Below, one piece after another: positions 22,203-33,265 of a DNA stretch of 64,000 nucleotides (positions are counted from its first letter, which is position 1; every line of letters begins with the position of its first letter). Position numbers and translations under genes: made by a program. Source of the stretch: Limnanthes douglasii subsp. nivea (Eukaryota; Streptophyta; Magnoliopsida; Brassicales; Limnanthaceae); assembly GCA_036936605.1 (NCBI GenBank), contig JAUPFV010000001.1, positions 166,866,643 to 166,930,642 of the forward strand, in the 5' to 3' direction. The notes beneath the pieces were generated by a model. The model searched no databases. It saw only the letters and a list, made by a program, of their open reading frames with translations, and was not told the DNA's origin.

Positions 22203-22699
22203 AAAAACAAAAACCCAAAGGCTCTTCAGAAGCTCTTCTTCAGTTACCTACTAAACACAATAGCCTCTGATTTAATGGAATTTTGGCTCTTCAAAAGCCC
22301 CACCTTTGCTTTTCGTCTCATTTATATCCTTAACTTTCTTTACTTAATTCATTTTAGTTTTCCCAATAATATTATCAAAGCCCAAATCCTTCCATTTTTT
22401 CAATTATTTAGGCATTACCATTAAACACAATCATAAAAAGCATATTAAAATATTAAAAAGTTTCAAAATTTATCATACAAAACTATTTTTTTACGGAACT
22501 TATAAAAAATTCAATCCCACATTATTTAAAATAATGGGTGTAAAAAAAAAAAACTACCACATTTATTTGAACACAACGTTTTTAATAAATATATAAATAT
22601 TTTTACCGTTTTTATTTTCTAAACAACACTAGATTTAAAATTTTGTTTAATAATTCTTTTGTCAATGTTGGACTAAGATTTTAATGTTTTTAGGAAATT
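22203..22699. other. AT-rich DNA upstream of the polygalacturonase gene
   Basis: It may hold further promoter elements. I see no gene, repeat or RNA here. Confidence 0.4.
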
Positions 22700-23387
22700 C
22701 TAGCAAAAAACACCACATAGTTTATTAAGTTTTATGAAAAAAATAGTTTGATTGATTATACTATATACTTAATCAAAATAAAAAGGGTTTCGTATTATAA
22801 AACGCACGTTTTGAAGCTATTTTTTCGCGAAATGTTTATTATTTTATTTTTTTTGCAAAATCTATTTTATTTTTTCAAAAAATTTGAAAAATATATGTTG
22901 ATGTCTAACTTATGGAACATAGTGTATTGAGAATCGTATGTGTTTAAACTCGCGAACATAGCGTACAACATGTTAATTTGTGAAATCTAGTCTACGCATA
23001 CAAATTTACTACTCAAAATTTGTGAAACCTATTGTATCTTGTTAAATTTCGAAAACATGGTCTACTCAAAATTTATGAAATCTCGGATGCATTCTACAAT
23101 TTGCGAAACATGATGTATGTAATTTACGAAACCGGTTTTATTTGGAGTTTACAAAACATGATGTATTAATCCAAGTTCTTTCTCGATTGCGAAATATAAA
23201 TATTGTTTTAAGTTACAAAATCAGACTTTAAATGTAAAACCTGATTTCATACGACACGAAATGATAAAACTCGATTTGTCATCATTTTATTATGCATTGA
23301 AGCTAAAATAATTGGAATTTAGCATTGGACGTTAACGGCGATAGACATTGGTAGTCACATAGTATACTTCTTGAAGTCAATGTTTCC

Positions 23388-23429
23388 AAACTAAAAAACA
23401 CTCAAGACAAACTAAAAAACACTCAAGAC
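23388..23429. repeat. Exact 21-bp tandem duplication at the array centre
   Basis: The 21-base unit at 23388-23408, beginning AAACTAAAAAACACTC, is repeated exactly at 23409-23429. It sits where the surrounding array changes orientation. Perfect identity among highly diverged neighbours points to a recent event. Confidence 0.85.
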
Positions 23430-23924
23430 AATTATTGAACGACCACACAATATATAATAAGTTTTATTATGTTTCACATTTTTAATTTTGTATGTTTTGT
23501 AAGTTAGGTTGATACCAAAATGTTTTATAATTTTATTAATAGCATGTATCTTAATCATAGTATTCCATCTTTTGTATTTTTAGTGACAAGATGTTCTAGA
23601 ATTTTAGTATTGTATGTTTCAAAATTCTAATAACAATATGTTTCGTAAGTCTCGATTTACGATAACATAACACGGTTATGGTAATAACATGTTTTGCATT
23701 CCTCGACTTACTTCATTTTTTATAATTCTAGTAACCACATGTTTTCCAACTCTTAGGCTAGCTGCATTTTTTACAATTCTGGTAACAATGTGTTCCAAAA
23801 TTCTTGGTTAACTGCATGCTTAATAATTCTAGTAACAACATGTTTCACGAGTATGATTGATAACATATTTTGCAAGTCTTATTAACAACGTGGTTGGAAA
23901 ATTAGGTTGTATAAGTCTAGTAAC

Positions 23925-24698
23925 TATTAGAAAATAGAGATATGTAAACAACATTTGATCAAGACAAATTCATCAGAGATTAGCCAGAAAAGTCGGCCAA
24001 AAGAATGGACGTTTGAGATACGTATGAATACGCTTTCTAAAAGGAATATTTTGATCTTCTTTACTGCTTATATATTTTAAAGAATTTTCTTTGAGATATT
24101 ACAAGAAAATTTGATTTAGAATACAAACAACAAGAAAATTTAAATCAAGATGAAAGTGATTGAATATCTGAAGATAGTTTTCACATAAAATATATTTTTG
24201 AGAGACTTTTTAAGATTGTACTTTGTGCTCTTGAAGAGACTACGTATTTATAAATATAATTAAATCTTTCCTAAATGTTATAATGATTCAGAAATCCATA
24301 CGTAAAGTTACGATCCTTCATAGGCATATCTTTTTAAAAAATTAGTTTTCGAAGAACACAACATTCAGAGTTTTTGTCGCGATTAGCCATATTCTGATCA
24401 TGGAACACATCTTTTTGTATCAATTATTCGATAAATAACTGATATATTGGCGAGCTGATCATGACCAAGGTTGCACAAAATTTTACAGAATGTCTCTCTT
24501 TGGTCAGGTCTAAACTTTTACCGCGACCAGATTCATGATGATCGTGGAAAAGTATCCCTTCTGTCAGGTTTTTCATCTTTGTCGCGACAAATTTAGACCA
24601 TAATGTCGATTGTTGCTTTGCCGATTTTGTTTGATTTACTAAATTTGATGATTGGAACTCTTCTTTAGATCATCTATATTTAATTAATATTTCCAACC
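23925..24698 (-). mobile_element. Solo LTR inserted in the repeat array
   Basis: GTAAC occurs at 23920-23924 and 24699-24703 and flanks 774 bases unlike the array. Removing the insert and one GTAAC restores the local repeat unit (CTAGTAAC then AATATATTTTTCAAG). Read on the minus strand the insert starts GGTTGGAAATATT and ends TTTTCTAATA, one change at each end from TG...CA. A TATA-like TATTTATAAATAC lies near 24250 in the same orientation. No internal region or second LTR is present, so recombination between LTRs is likely. The family is not identified. Confidence 0.65.
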
Positions 24699-25830
24699 GT
24701 AACAATATATTTTTCAAGTATGATAACAACATGTTTTGAAAGTCTAATTAACATCATATTTTGTAAGTTTTATTAGCAATATGTTAGGCACTGTGCTTTT
24801 CACAAGTCTAACTACATGTTTTTCAAATTTTTATGGATTATAGTTCGCAAGTTAAGTTTCACAATTTTGATTAACACTATTTCTAAAATTTAAAATAATT
24901 TGTTTACATGTGTAGATGAAAATAATTTATCAAACAAAAGTTACTAGTATAAAAAACAACAACATGGATAATCAAAACCCCAAGATGTATTCTTCAACAA
25001 AAAAGTAAAATTGTTTATTGTAATATAATAATATTCCAGTACGCATGCTATTTTATATAAAATAGTGCACTCGGAGTTTCACACATCAACTATAAGGGTG
25101 CATGTAAAATAGCAGAGTTATTTTATTAATTCTAAATAACACAAATACAATCAAGTATTGGTAAAATTTAATGTTTATATTGTATATTTTTATTTATTTA
25201 TCATATATATATATATATGTATGTATAATTCATTTTATTACCCGAACAAAGTTTATATTTGACAAAATAAACAAGTCGCATGCTTTTTAAACTCATAAAT
25301 AAACGAGATATCTGATTCAGAGAGAGAGCTTTATTTCTTCGATGTTAGGTAAAATGTTTCTGTGTTGGTTGAAATAATTTAATCTATTGATTCAAAAGAT
25401 AAAAAAAGTATCAAAATTTTCAACGTATGTCATAATCAAGTTCATTTGCTTAATACATGTAGTACGAGATCTTTTAACCTGATTAATATTCAGTAAAAAT
25501 AATATTAAAACAACCATATTAGCTCCAAAACACATAGCACGGTCAAATAACTCAAAAGTTGTATTTTCTTGTCAGTTTACAAATTTATGCATAATAAATT
25601 TTGCAAGTTATAACATTTCAAAGTTTTGATGTTTCACGAATCTAAAAACTTTATATTTAGGAAGTTTATTTGGCTTACAGTTTTGCAAGTATAATATTTT
25701 CTAAGTTTTAATATGTCATGTTTCACAATTCAAAATTTCATAACTTAAGTATACCATATATTACAACTATAATATATTGTATTTCACAACTTAAATACAT
25801 TATAAAGAATTAAAAAAATGTCATGCTCCT

Positions 25831-27252
25831 AATGCATATTAAACACAATACCAAATCATATTTCTAGAAGAATAAGAATTTGCCAACGCGACCCTCTTTT
25901 GTCATTATTGGAAGCGATCCCTCAAGAGATAGAAATATCAAGTTGGAACATGTTAAGACAACCCATGTGATAGCCCATATGGTGGATTTTATCCAAACTT
26001 TTTTTGTGGAGCCGATCTTTCCTTTATGCACTTGATACGTTGATACATTGAGCTCGACATGGACGTATGTGGCTTACATTTGTATGTTCTTACTATACAC
26101 AAGTAGACTTTAGTTTGAAATTATTTTCCCATGAAAGCCAAGTTTTAACGCTTTTGATATGCTAAATGACATACAAGTACGTGGTAGGGTGTGGTTATCA
26201 GACTTGGGGCTCATGTTTAATATTATTGATGAGCCTCATAGAAAGATGAAGGCGAATGAGACCCACGTATAACAACAATTTGAAGTCTATAATAAAAAAA
26301 TACTCGGAAGCCATGCTTATTGGAATAAAATTGTGATATTGAAGCATAACTTTAAAATTTTAAGTTTATAGATTGATTCACCTAATAAAAAGGTTGGGCA
26401 TGCAACAAAAGAAAAAAAAGTATGTATAATAAATTTTACATTTCGTGAAAGATATAACATCGACTTGTTAAATATTTCTCACAATCTGTTGAAAGTGGAA
26501 TGGCTTCACCAAAAGACCGAGATAAGGAAACTACAAAATATTGACTTTGAAATTGCTAATGAGTCTCTATCTGAGTTGGACGGGGTGGTTTGGTATGACC
26601 ATATGACTTCTTGAATTGTGTTTGACCACTTCCATGCTCCACCCTCGAGGATGTGATATTTTCCTTCCAATAAAGTTCAGTTTGTTTCTTCAACATCCCT
26701 ATTAGCGTGAGCATGGAATGATGCTGAGATATACTTCTGGATTTCTCTAGTTTGACATAATAATGCTAGTTGGGAATTTAAGAAGTGTAGCATATTGTCA
26801 ATGGTTATCACCCCAATAACCTCATATATATATATAAAATATATATATTAATTTTGAGGAAGTGGATGGACTGATTTGATCAATTGTTTGTCAAAGCTTA
26901 GCTTCTAACATTTTAGAGTAGTATACTACCACTAAAGGTATTGTTGACCCTATGATACTTTGGGAAATGGTTTTACCAAGTCCATACCCTACCTATCAAA
27001 CTTAAGAGCTTCATAAATTTATTTAAAGGTACATGTGAAAATTGGATTGGTATGGAAAACAGTGGCAGATGTCATATCGTTGGACAAATGCCTCGTCATC
27101 AACTTGTATGGTTAACCAAAAATATTATGCTAATAAGACATGCACGTGGAGAGACTTGTAACCATAATATGCACCACATTCTCTTTCATAGAGATCTTCA
27201 AGGATAAATACTAACTCCTCTAGTCCAAAACACCATATGAGCAACCTTGTTA
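25831..27252. other. Unassigned DNA with a decayed coding-like patch (about 26495-26800)
   Basis: From about 26495 one plus-strand frame reads like protein despite stops: VEWLHQKTEIRKLQNIDFE, ELDGVVWYDHM, then after TGA IVFDHFHAPPSRM and PSNKVQFVSSTSLLA. Codon texture differs from the surrounding AT-rich noise. I do not recognise a family. It may be a relic of a transposon or a host gene. A short (TA)n run lies near 26825. Confidence 0.35.
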
Positions 27253-27467
27253 ACCCATGTAGCCGAGTTGGTTGAGTATGGCATTCTTATAACCAAAAGG
27301 TCATGAGTTCGAGTCCCTCTACATACACTTTCTCGGCTGAGCCTGTCATTTTATGTGGTTTACCTTCTGGCGTTGGTTTGCAGGCTATCGCGTCAGACTG
27401 AGGGTTTACCCTGTGCGCACTCATTGCACTTTAAGTAGCGGCTGCGGGTTCCCTCAGAAAAAAAAAA
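27253..27467 (+). mobile_element. tRNA-derived SINE (Au-SINE-like)
   Basis: A Pol III box A (TAGCCGAGTTGG, 27260-27271) and box B (GAGTTCGAGTCC, about 27305-27316) are followed by a non-tRNA body. The body contains GGTTTGCAGGCTAT, GGGTTTACCCTGTGCGCAC and AGTAGCGGCTGCGGGTTCCC, then an A-run at 27458-27467. These body phrases are those I associate with the widespread plant Au-SINE group. The tRNA-like half cannot fold as a complete tRNA and continues into the body, so this is not a tRNA gene. Target duplications were not found. It would need LINE proteins to move. Confidence 0.8.
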
Positions 27468-27929
27468 TGTCGATATAATGTATGAGCTAGCTATACACAC
27501 CAATATACCTTATAAATATATTATAAATAAGTTAAAATTATGTCTTACATATCTTAAAGTATTTTATACACTTTATCCTAAATTAGTTCACCAATATATA
27601 TACTGATGTTCAATAGTAAGTAAGAAAAACATGATACTGTTGGTTCCATGATTTTACAACAGCTAAACTTTAATGCTGAAAATCGGGACCACATTTGAAT
27701 TTGAATACAAAACTCAGGAATAAGTTATCGTTTTGTATCCTCTAAATATCTTGATTTTGATTTTTTGGATGAAAAATATTTTTTTTATCTTACATTCATG
27801 AGTTTTAAATTGTCATGAATAAGTTCGTGTCCATCAGAATTGATTTTTTTGAAATACTTCAAATGAGAGAAGTTACAATTTTTTTTCGCATTCTTAAAAA
27901 AGTTAACATAAGAGATTTTTTTTCAGGCA

Positions 27930-28347
27930 TTGAACAGTACATCGTCCATCGACTATCGCGTTTGGTGGCAGATAGTCCATTGACTTTCAAATGTCCGTTG
28001 ACAGTCCCTTGACTATCGCGTTTGGATAAAGTTAGTCCACTAGATCCTCTGATCCATGAGAGGCTGCCACTTGTCACCATAGTCCCCAGATTTTTGTATC
28101 ACCACTAGTCCTTTGAGTTTAGGTCAAACCCAAAATGTAGAATATTACGGATAACTAAACTCAAATGACTAGTGGTGATACAAAAATCTGGAGACTATGG
28201 TGACAAGCGGCAACCTCTCATGGATCAATGGATCTGGTGGACTAACTTTATCCAAACGCGATAGTTCAGGAACTGTCAACGGACATTTGAAAGTCAAGGG
28301 GCTATCTGCCACTGAACGCGATAGTCGAGGGACGATGTACTGTTCAA
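27930..28347. mobile_element. 418-bp hairpin MITE with 193-bp arms
   Basis: Arms 27930-28122 and 28155-28347 are reverse complements with few mismatches and leave a 32-base loop. The outer ends read TTGAACAGTACATCG and CGATGTACTGTTCAA. CGACTATCGCGTT or a variant occurs at the end and again mid-arm. Translations of both arms give the same nonsense peptide (VNGHLKV...GLSAT), which confirms the symmetry. AGGCA and AGCCA flank the ends, four of five matching, so the duplication size is not settled. No coding capacity. Confidence 0.8.
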
Positions 28348-29254
28348 AGCCAATTTTTTTCATAACTCATATGAGTATATGTTAGTCTAAATCTTAAAAG
28401 AAATATTCGTAGAATTTGAATGAAATAAATATATAAAATAACCGAAGTATAAAGCCTCAAAGAATAATAAATGCGACAGAGGTTAAAAATGAATAAAGTG
28501 AAGTTTTTTTATTAAATTTGATACAAAAATAAAATATATTTTTTAAAAAGTTATTTCCTTTATGTAAATTTGTGGACATTTTATGAGAAAAATAATTTTA
28601 ATATATATATATATATATAAATATATAAATGACAATTTGTTTTTTATAAAAATGGTGATTGAAATCAATATTATAATCGCGGTGACTATTAAAATTGTTT
28701 TTTATTAATGAAAATAAACAACACAAATATATGATATGAATACAAATTTATTATATAATATTTTTTTACTATATACAAGTTGGATAAATATTATTAATCA
28801 AATTGAATATATTATAAAAGTATAATATTCATGTGATGAAGTTATTGAAATGTTAAAATTATACACCATCGAGTTTTATGGTTACATGCTATTATTTATT
28901 TTTAGATTGAAAATTATTATATTTAATGAGACCATAAATTTTTATATTTATTAATATAATAGTCAAAATCAAGATTATTAATTCCAACGTAAATAAATAT
29001 TAAAAATATTAATTTTCTATAAAAATTTAAAACGTGATAAGATGTGTACAATTAATAAATTAAATTTATGATGATGTATGTGAATAAAATAATGCTTTAA
29101 CTGGTATTTTAAATTAAATTAATTCTGTGTAGCTTAGACAAAATATAGTTTTTAAAGAATTTTTAAAATTTTAGTTGGAGGTTAGTTAGATACGTAAACA
29201 AGTGTACGTGGTAATGAAAAGAATGAATATGTTTCATTCTTGTTGTTAACTGTA
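28348..29254. other. Very AT-rich DNA
   Basis: No gene is visible. A (TA)n run lies near 28603-28630. Confidence 0.4.
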
Positions 29255-29257
29255 TAA

Positions 29258-29990
29258 GAGCATGTACACTCGTTGTTGTTAAAATGATGTGTTAGTGGGT
29301 GCCAACTAGGAGTGAGAAACATCATTTAGCATGGTTTTAGCTAACAATCCTAATTTCACTCCACTCGTTTTTTTAACTTTATCTTTTAAAACACTTTTAA
29401 TTAAATTTTTTAATTCAATCTTATCCATATATATTTATCAAATATATTTTAATTCTGTTTGTTCTTATCCATATATTAAAGATATTTTTTCAAACCTATT
29501 TTAATTAAAAACTTTACTTTACTGGTTGTTGATCAATATATATCGAAAATATTTTTGTGAATCTATCATTAGAAATTGATATCTCATATTCAAATTCTAA
29601 ATCTTCAAGTTTCTTATGGAAAGAAAGTTCAACGGATATCATTTTTGTTCGTTGTATTGAAAAGAAAAAAAAAGTAATAGAAAAGATGAATGAAAACGAA
29701 GAAGATGGTGAATAACTATGATGAAAAAAGAACTGAAATAGGAAGAAGATGAATCATGAAAAAAATAAAAAAGATATAAAAAAAAGTGGAGAGAAATAAA
29801 AATTCCGCCAAACGTTAACAAAGCTGACGTGGCTTTGTTAAGTGGCTCTGGGAAATTAGCAAACCCAATAGCTTTTTTTGGGTTTGTGTTAGTTAACTTC
29901 TCCACTAACACATTCACTGGAGATACTTTTTATTAAAAAAAGTTAACAAACTCTTTAACATATACTTTAGCGTGTCGAGTGTACATGCTC
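29258..29990. mobile_element. 733-bp TIR element with TAA duplication (Tourist/Harbinger-like)
   Basis: The left end GAGCATGTACACTCG and the right end CGAGTGTACATGCTC are perfect inverted repeats of 15 bases. TAA lies directly outside both ends (29255-29257 and 29991-29993). A 3-base TAA/TTA duplication is the mark of PIF/Harbinger elements. Further inward, AACACATTCACTGG-type sequence near 29905 mirrors TGTTAGTGGG near 29290 imperfectly. The interior contains only a 92-codon low-complexity minus frame and no transposase, so the copy is non-autonomous. Confidence 0.75.
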
Positions 29991-29993
29991 TAA

Positions 29994-30723
29994 GGTAATT
30001 TATCAAAGATAGTCAATCTTTGATTTTGTAATAAAATAAAATATTCAAAGTAAAAATAAAACATTAGTCGAAATGTCTAATGTGATTTACAAATCGGGTA
30101 TTAAAATGTCATAGTAATTACGAGTTTATCAACTGAGCCAAAAACCAATGATCAAACCTAACATCCATGATGACATGACTTTGTTTTTCTACATCAATAC
30201 CGCAAAATATTACTTGGTCTCTTCCGCGGTATTAATTATGGTGCAATTTTTTTTTCGATAGTTTACTGATGCCGTGATAAAACTGAACAATGATGTATGT
30301 TATCATTTGTTTTAACATTTGTGTTTTTTTATTAATATTTTTTTTAGTGATATTTAGAAAATATAAATATATGAATATTTTTTTATCAAATATTCTTATA
30401 AAATGGATTATATTTTAAAACTTTTGTAAAAAGCGAAGAAATTCTTCGATCAAATTCTAATTATATTATTTTTTAAAAAAAACTGTCATCGATTTTCTTG
30501 AGGTGGATTAACAAAAGTCCTAACAACAATTTTTATCCGAGAAAATAGCTTTTTCGAATTTTAGTCAATCTTTTCAAATAACAACATCATTAGTTATTAT
30601 ATTTTATTGATATTGAAATGATTTTACATGAGTTTCCACTGTTGAGTGTAATCAGATATACAAATTACAGCAATTATAGCAGTAAGTCTACTATATATGT
30701 GTAAGTTTACATGACTTGTATTG
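29994..30723. other. AT-rich DNA between MITE and LINE B
   Basis: No supported feature was found. Confidence 0.4.
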
Positions 30724-30933
30724 CTTTTTTTGTTTAAAGTTAGTCTTCTTCTCCTTTGCACCTTACAGTCTTTAGTCTTTATTCCGTCTATGCCTTCTCC
30801 GTCCTTGGTGTGTTACCTAAGGATTCTGCTTCTTTCTTCAACCTTTTGATCCCTTAAGATCCAGTTTGTGTAACCTGCAAGAAAGAAGACAATCGTAGTC
30901 AATTTTTTCAACTTGCTAAAACATTAGTCTACC

Positions 30934-31500
30934 TTAAGAACATCTAATATGACCTAATTCCATTGAATCTAATAATAGTATGGCAGATAGGTCATGAAAT
31001 GAATGATTAATATCAATTGTGAATTTGTCTTTTATTTCAAGAGCATGTTTTGCTATCCAGTCTGCAACCAAATTTTGTTCTCTATATACATGCTTAATTG
31101 TCATTTGTGATTTGATCAGCTTCCTACAACAATGCAGAATATTTTCTAAATGCCATGGATATTTCCTTATAGCTAACATGTTGAAAAGTCCTAAACAATC
31201 AATTTCAATGTCAATTAAAGTAAGTTGTTCATCATTACAGTAAACTAGACCATTCAATAATGCTATTATTTCAGAATTTATAGAAGAACTTTACCTATTA
31301 AGCCTCCCTTAGCTACTACTAGGTTACCTAATTCATTTCTTATTATAAAACCATAACTTGATTCACCATTTAACAATGAGGAACCATCACAGTTTAATTT
31401 GAGATGTTTATGAATAGGCTTAATCCATTTTATGTATATGAAAGGTTTGGACAGTTTTGTATGATTAAAACATCCTAATTGTTTAGCTATATAAGAGTCT
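30934..31500 (-). pseudogene. LINE B RNase H domain
   Basis: The C-terminal part is one open frame (31257-30934) with ADWIAKHA and the pattern DIEIDCLGLFNML, as in the RNase H of plant LINEs. The N-terminal part (about 31500-31260) is broken; on the minus strand it holds the usual LNCDGS-type start and a GG(F/I)IIRNE-type turn near 31340-31400. RNase H would remove the RNA strand after reverse transcription. Confidence 0.8.
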
Positions 31501-31505
31501 TTTGA

Positions 31506-32370
31506 CTAATGATTTCTAGTAAGAGATGATGATAAGTCTAAATATGTAAGCATGTATAAGACCTGATTCACTATCTGCTTATGAGATGTAGCAATGTTGT
31601 TGCGCTTATACTTATTCCTAGCCTCCCATATATTCCATACTATCATAGGAGGTAAGATGGTCCTAATGTGAACTCTTTTGGGGGTGGATAGAAACCAAAG
31701 ATTTACAACGTGGTTAACTGTCATATGTTTTCCTATAGTGAGGTTAAATTTTTTAGCAAAGAAAGACCATACTAACCAGGCAGTTTCACAAGATACAAAC
31801 ACATGATGTAAAGATTCTATGTTCTGACAATAAGCACATCTAGATGCAAGTTGGAAACCTTTTCTTTGAAGGACAGTATCTATACTAACAAGGTTATTTA
31901 GCACTCTCCAAAGAGTGAATGAACATTTCTTTGGAGAGATGCTATTCCAAATTTTATCTTTGATTATTGATGTTGGATTTTTCTGTCTTATCTCATTAAT
32001 TGTATCTTTTAACTTGAATGAACCATCAGAGGAAAGTTTCCAAATGATAGAGTCCTTTAGATTAGGGTTTATTTGTGTTTTGATAATTTCAGTGACATAT
32101 TTTAGAGGTAAGTTACTTTGAAGCTTAGTTAAATTCCAGGTATTATTATTGTAATATTCTTTAATTCTTGTTTGCTGGTAATGGTGAGAATTAATCTCTG
32201 TTAATAAGATTAGGGGTTTTAGACAATTCCATTGATCTAACCAAAAATCTACATTTCCTTGGCCGATTTTCCATCTAATGTGTTTTTCAGCTTCCTTTCT
32301 TATCTCAAGCATTCTTTTCCATATTTTGGAATCTGTATTCTTAAGAGTAAATGTAATAGTTTTGACCAAA
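31506..32370 (-). pseudogene. LINE B post-RT region and zinc-binding domain (zf-RVT)
   Basis: An open frame of about 288 codons of LINE sequence contains WKIGQGNVDFWLDQW, then IWNSISPKKCSFTLWRVLNN and CAYCQNIESLHHVFVSC, the zf-RVT Cys/His pattern, followed by WNIWEARNKYKR. The frame continues to 32408, but the part beyond 32375 is TRIM LTR sequence. It is cut from its RT by the TRIM. Confidence 0.85.
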
Positions 32371-32375
32371 GAGAC

Positions 32376-32612
32376 TGTTAGGGTAGCGACCAAAGTTCCA
32401 CATCCCACATCGGTAAAACATGGGAAGGATCAATGGTATATAAGTGAGAACATATCTCAACTAGTATGATGCCTTTTGGTAGACGACCAAATGCAAAGCC
32501 GTGAGGGCCTTCGGGTGCCAAAGCGGACAATATCATACTAGTGTTGAGATCGGTTGTGTTCTTACTTATATGCGGATGAGGAATATGCGGACCGGACCCC
32601 ATATTCGCAACA
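32376..32612 (+). repeat. TRIM left LTR
   Basis: 237 bp with TG...CA ends, followed two bases later by the primer binding site. Confidence 0.95.
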
Positions 32613-32614
32613 TG

Positions 32615-32626
32615 TGGTATCAGAGC
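32615..32626 (+). promoter_or_regulatory. TRIM primer binding site
   Basis: TGGTATCAGAGC, complementary to initiator tRNA-Met; identical to the copia site at 7074-7085. Confidence 0.93.
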
Positions 32627-33023
32627 TCCAGGCCCAGACAATACGCGATGTGGTGGGTGATGTGGGTGAAATTCTCATTAGTCGAACATGATGAATTAGT
32701 AGCCATGCTCAAGATCCTTGTTTGAAGTGCCCGTGGCTTATCAAGCAGTGTAGCTTGATTTGAGGCTCATCAAGTATTGTGCCTTGATTGGAGAGATCCT
32801 CGTTTGGAGTGCCCGTTGCTCATCAAGCAGTGTGGCTTGATTGGAGTGTATCAAGACGGTGGTACTTGTTTGGAGTGGCGCTAAGGAACAAGGCAGGATG
32901 GTCGAGATCAGATAGATCCGCTGTAAAGGCTCTAGAGATCAGGCAGCCCCAACCTGATTAGAGTGAGCGGATGGATGTCAATTGAGAGGAGGCTAAAGTG
33001 GTACTTTGTTCGAGAGGAGGATT

Positions 33024-33260
33024 TGTTAGGGTAGCGACCAAAGTTCCACATCCCATATTGGTAAAACATGGGAAGGATCAATGGTATATAAGTGAGAACA
33101 TATCTCAACTAGTATGAGGCCTTTTGGTAGTGGACCAAATGCAAAGCCGTGAGGGCCTTCGGGTGCCAAAGCGGACAATATAATACTAGTGTTGAGATCG
33201 GTTGTGTTCTTACTTATATACAGAGGAGGAATATGCGGACCGGACCCCATATTCCCAACA
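33024..33260 (+). repeat. TRIM right LTR
   Basis: 237 bp, about 96 percent identical to the left LTR by eye, preceded by a purine-rich tract. Confidence 0.95.
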
Positions 33261-33265
33261 GAGAC

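Larger units (their letters stand above)
22700..25830. repeat. Degenerate inverted repeat array (foldback-like)
   Basis: The left half (about 22890-23280) is built from variants of TTTGCGAAACATGATGTA. The right half (about 23460-23924 and 24704-25830) is built from the reverse form, variants of AACATGTTTTGCAAGTCT. In the right half a unit of about 50 bases can be followed: TAACAACATG..., a 20-25 base variable part, then AATTCTAG, for example near 23680, 23732 and 23783. The orientation changes at 23340-23450. Foldback transposons have long inverted arms made of short direct repeats, which this resembles, but no target duplication was found. A solo LTR interrupts the right half. Confidence 0.5.
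32376..33260 (+). mobile_element. TRIM (miniature LTR retrotransposon), 885 bp
   Basis: Two 237-bp LTRs (32376-32612 and 33024-33260) begin TGTTAGGGTAGCG and end CGCAACA or CCCAACA. By eye they differ at about ten positions. TGGTATCAGAGC at 32615-32626 is the tRNA-Met primer site and GAGAGGAGGATT just before 33024 is the polypurine tract. The 411-bp interior has no coding capacity, so it must be copied by proteins of other elements. TATA-like GGTATATAAGTG occurs in each LTR. The interior contains repeated ATCAAGCAGTGT(A/G)GCTTGATT-like units near 32735-32850. Small frames across the LTRs are not genes. Confidence 0.95.
32371..33265. repeat. Target site duplication GAGAC of the TRIM
   Basis: GAGAC at 32371-32375 and 33261-33265 directly flanks the two LTRs. 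This is an exact 5-base LTR-retroelement duplication within LINE B. Confidence 0.93.

Noticed and set aside
27253..27320. tRNA gene
   Set aside because: Box A and B are present, but no complete cloverleaf can be drawn and the sequence continues into a SINE body with an A-tail.
29639..29917. 92-codon frame inside the Tourist-like element as a transposase
   Set aside because: It is a Ser/Phe-rich low-complexity frame with no DDE or Myb-like motifs.
32378..33250. Small frames across the TRIM LTRs
   Set aside because: The same peptide appears from both LTRs; it is LTR sequence and not a gene.
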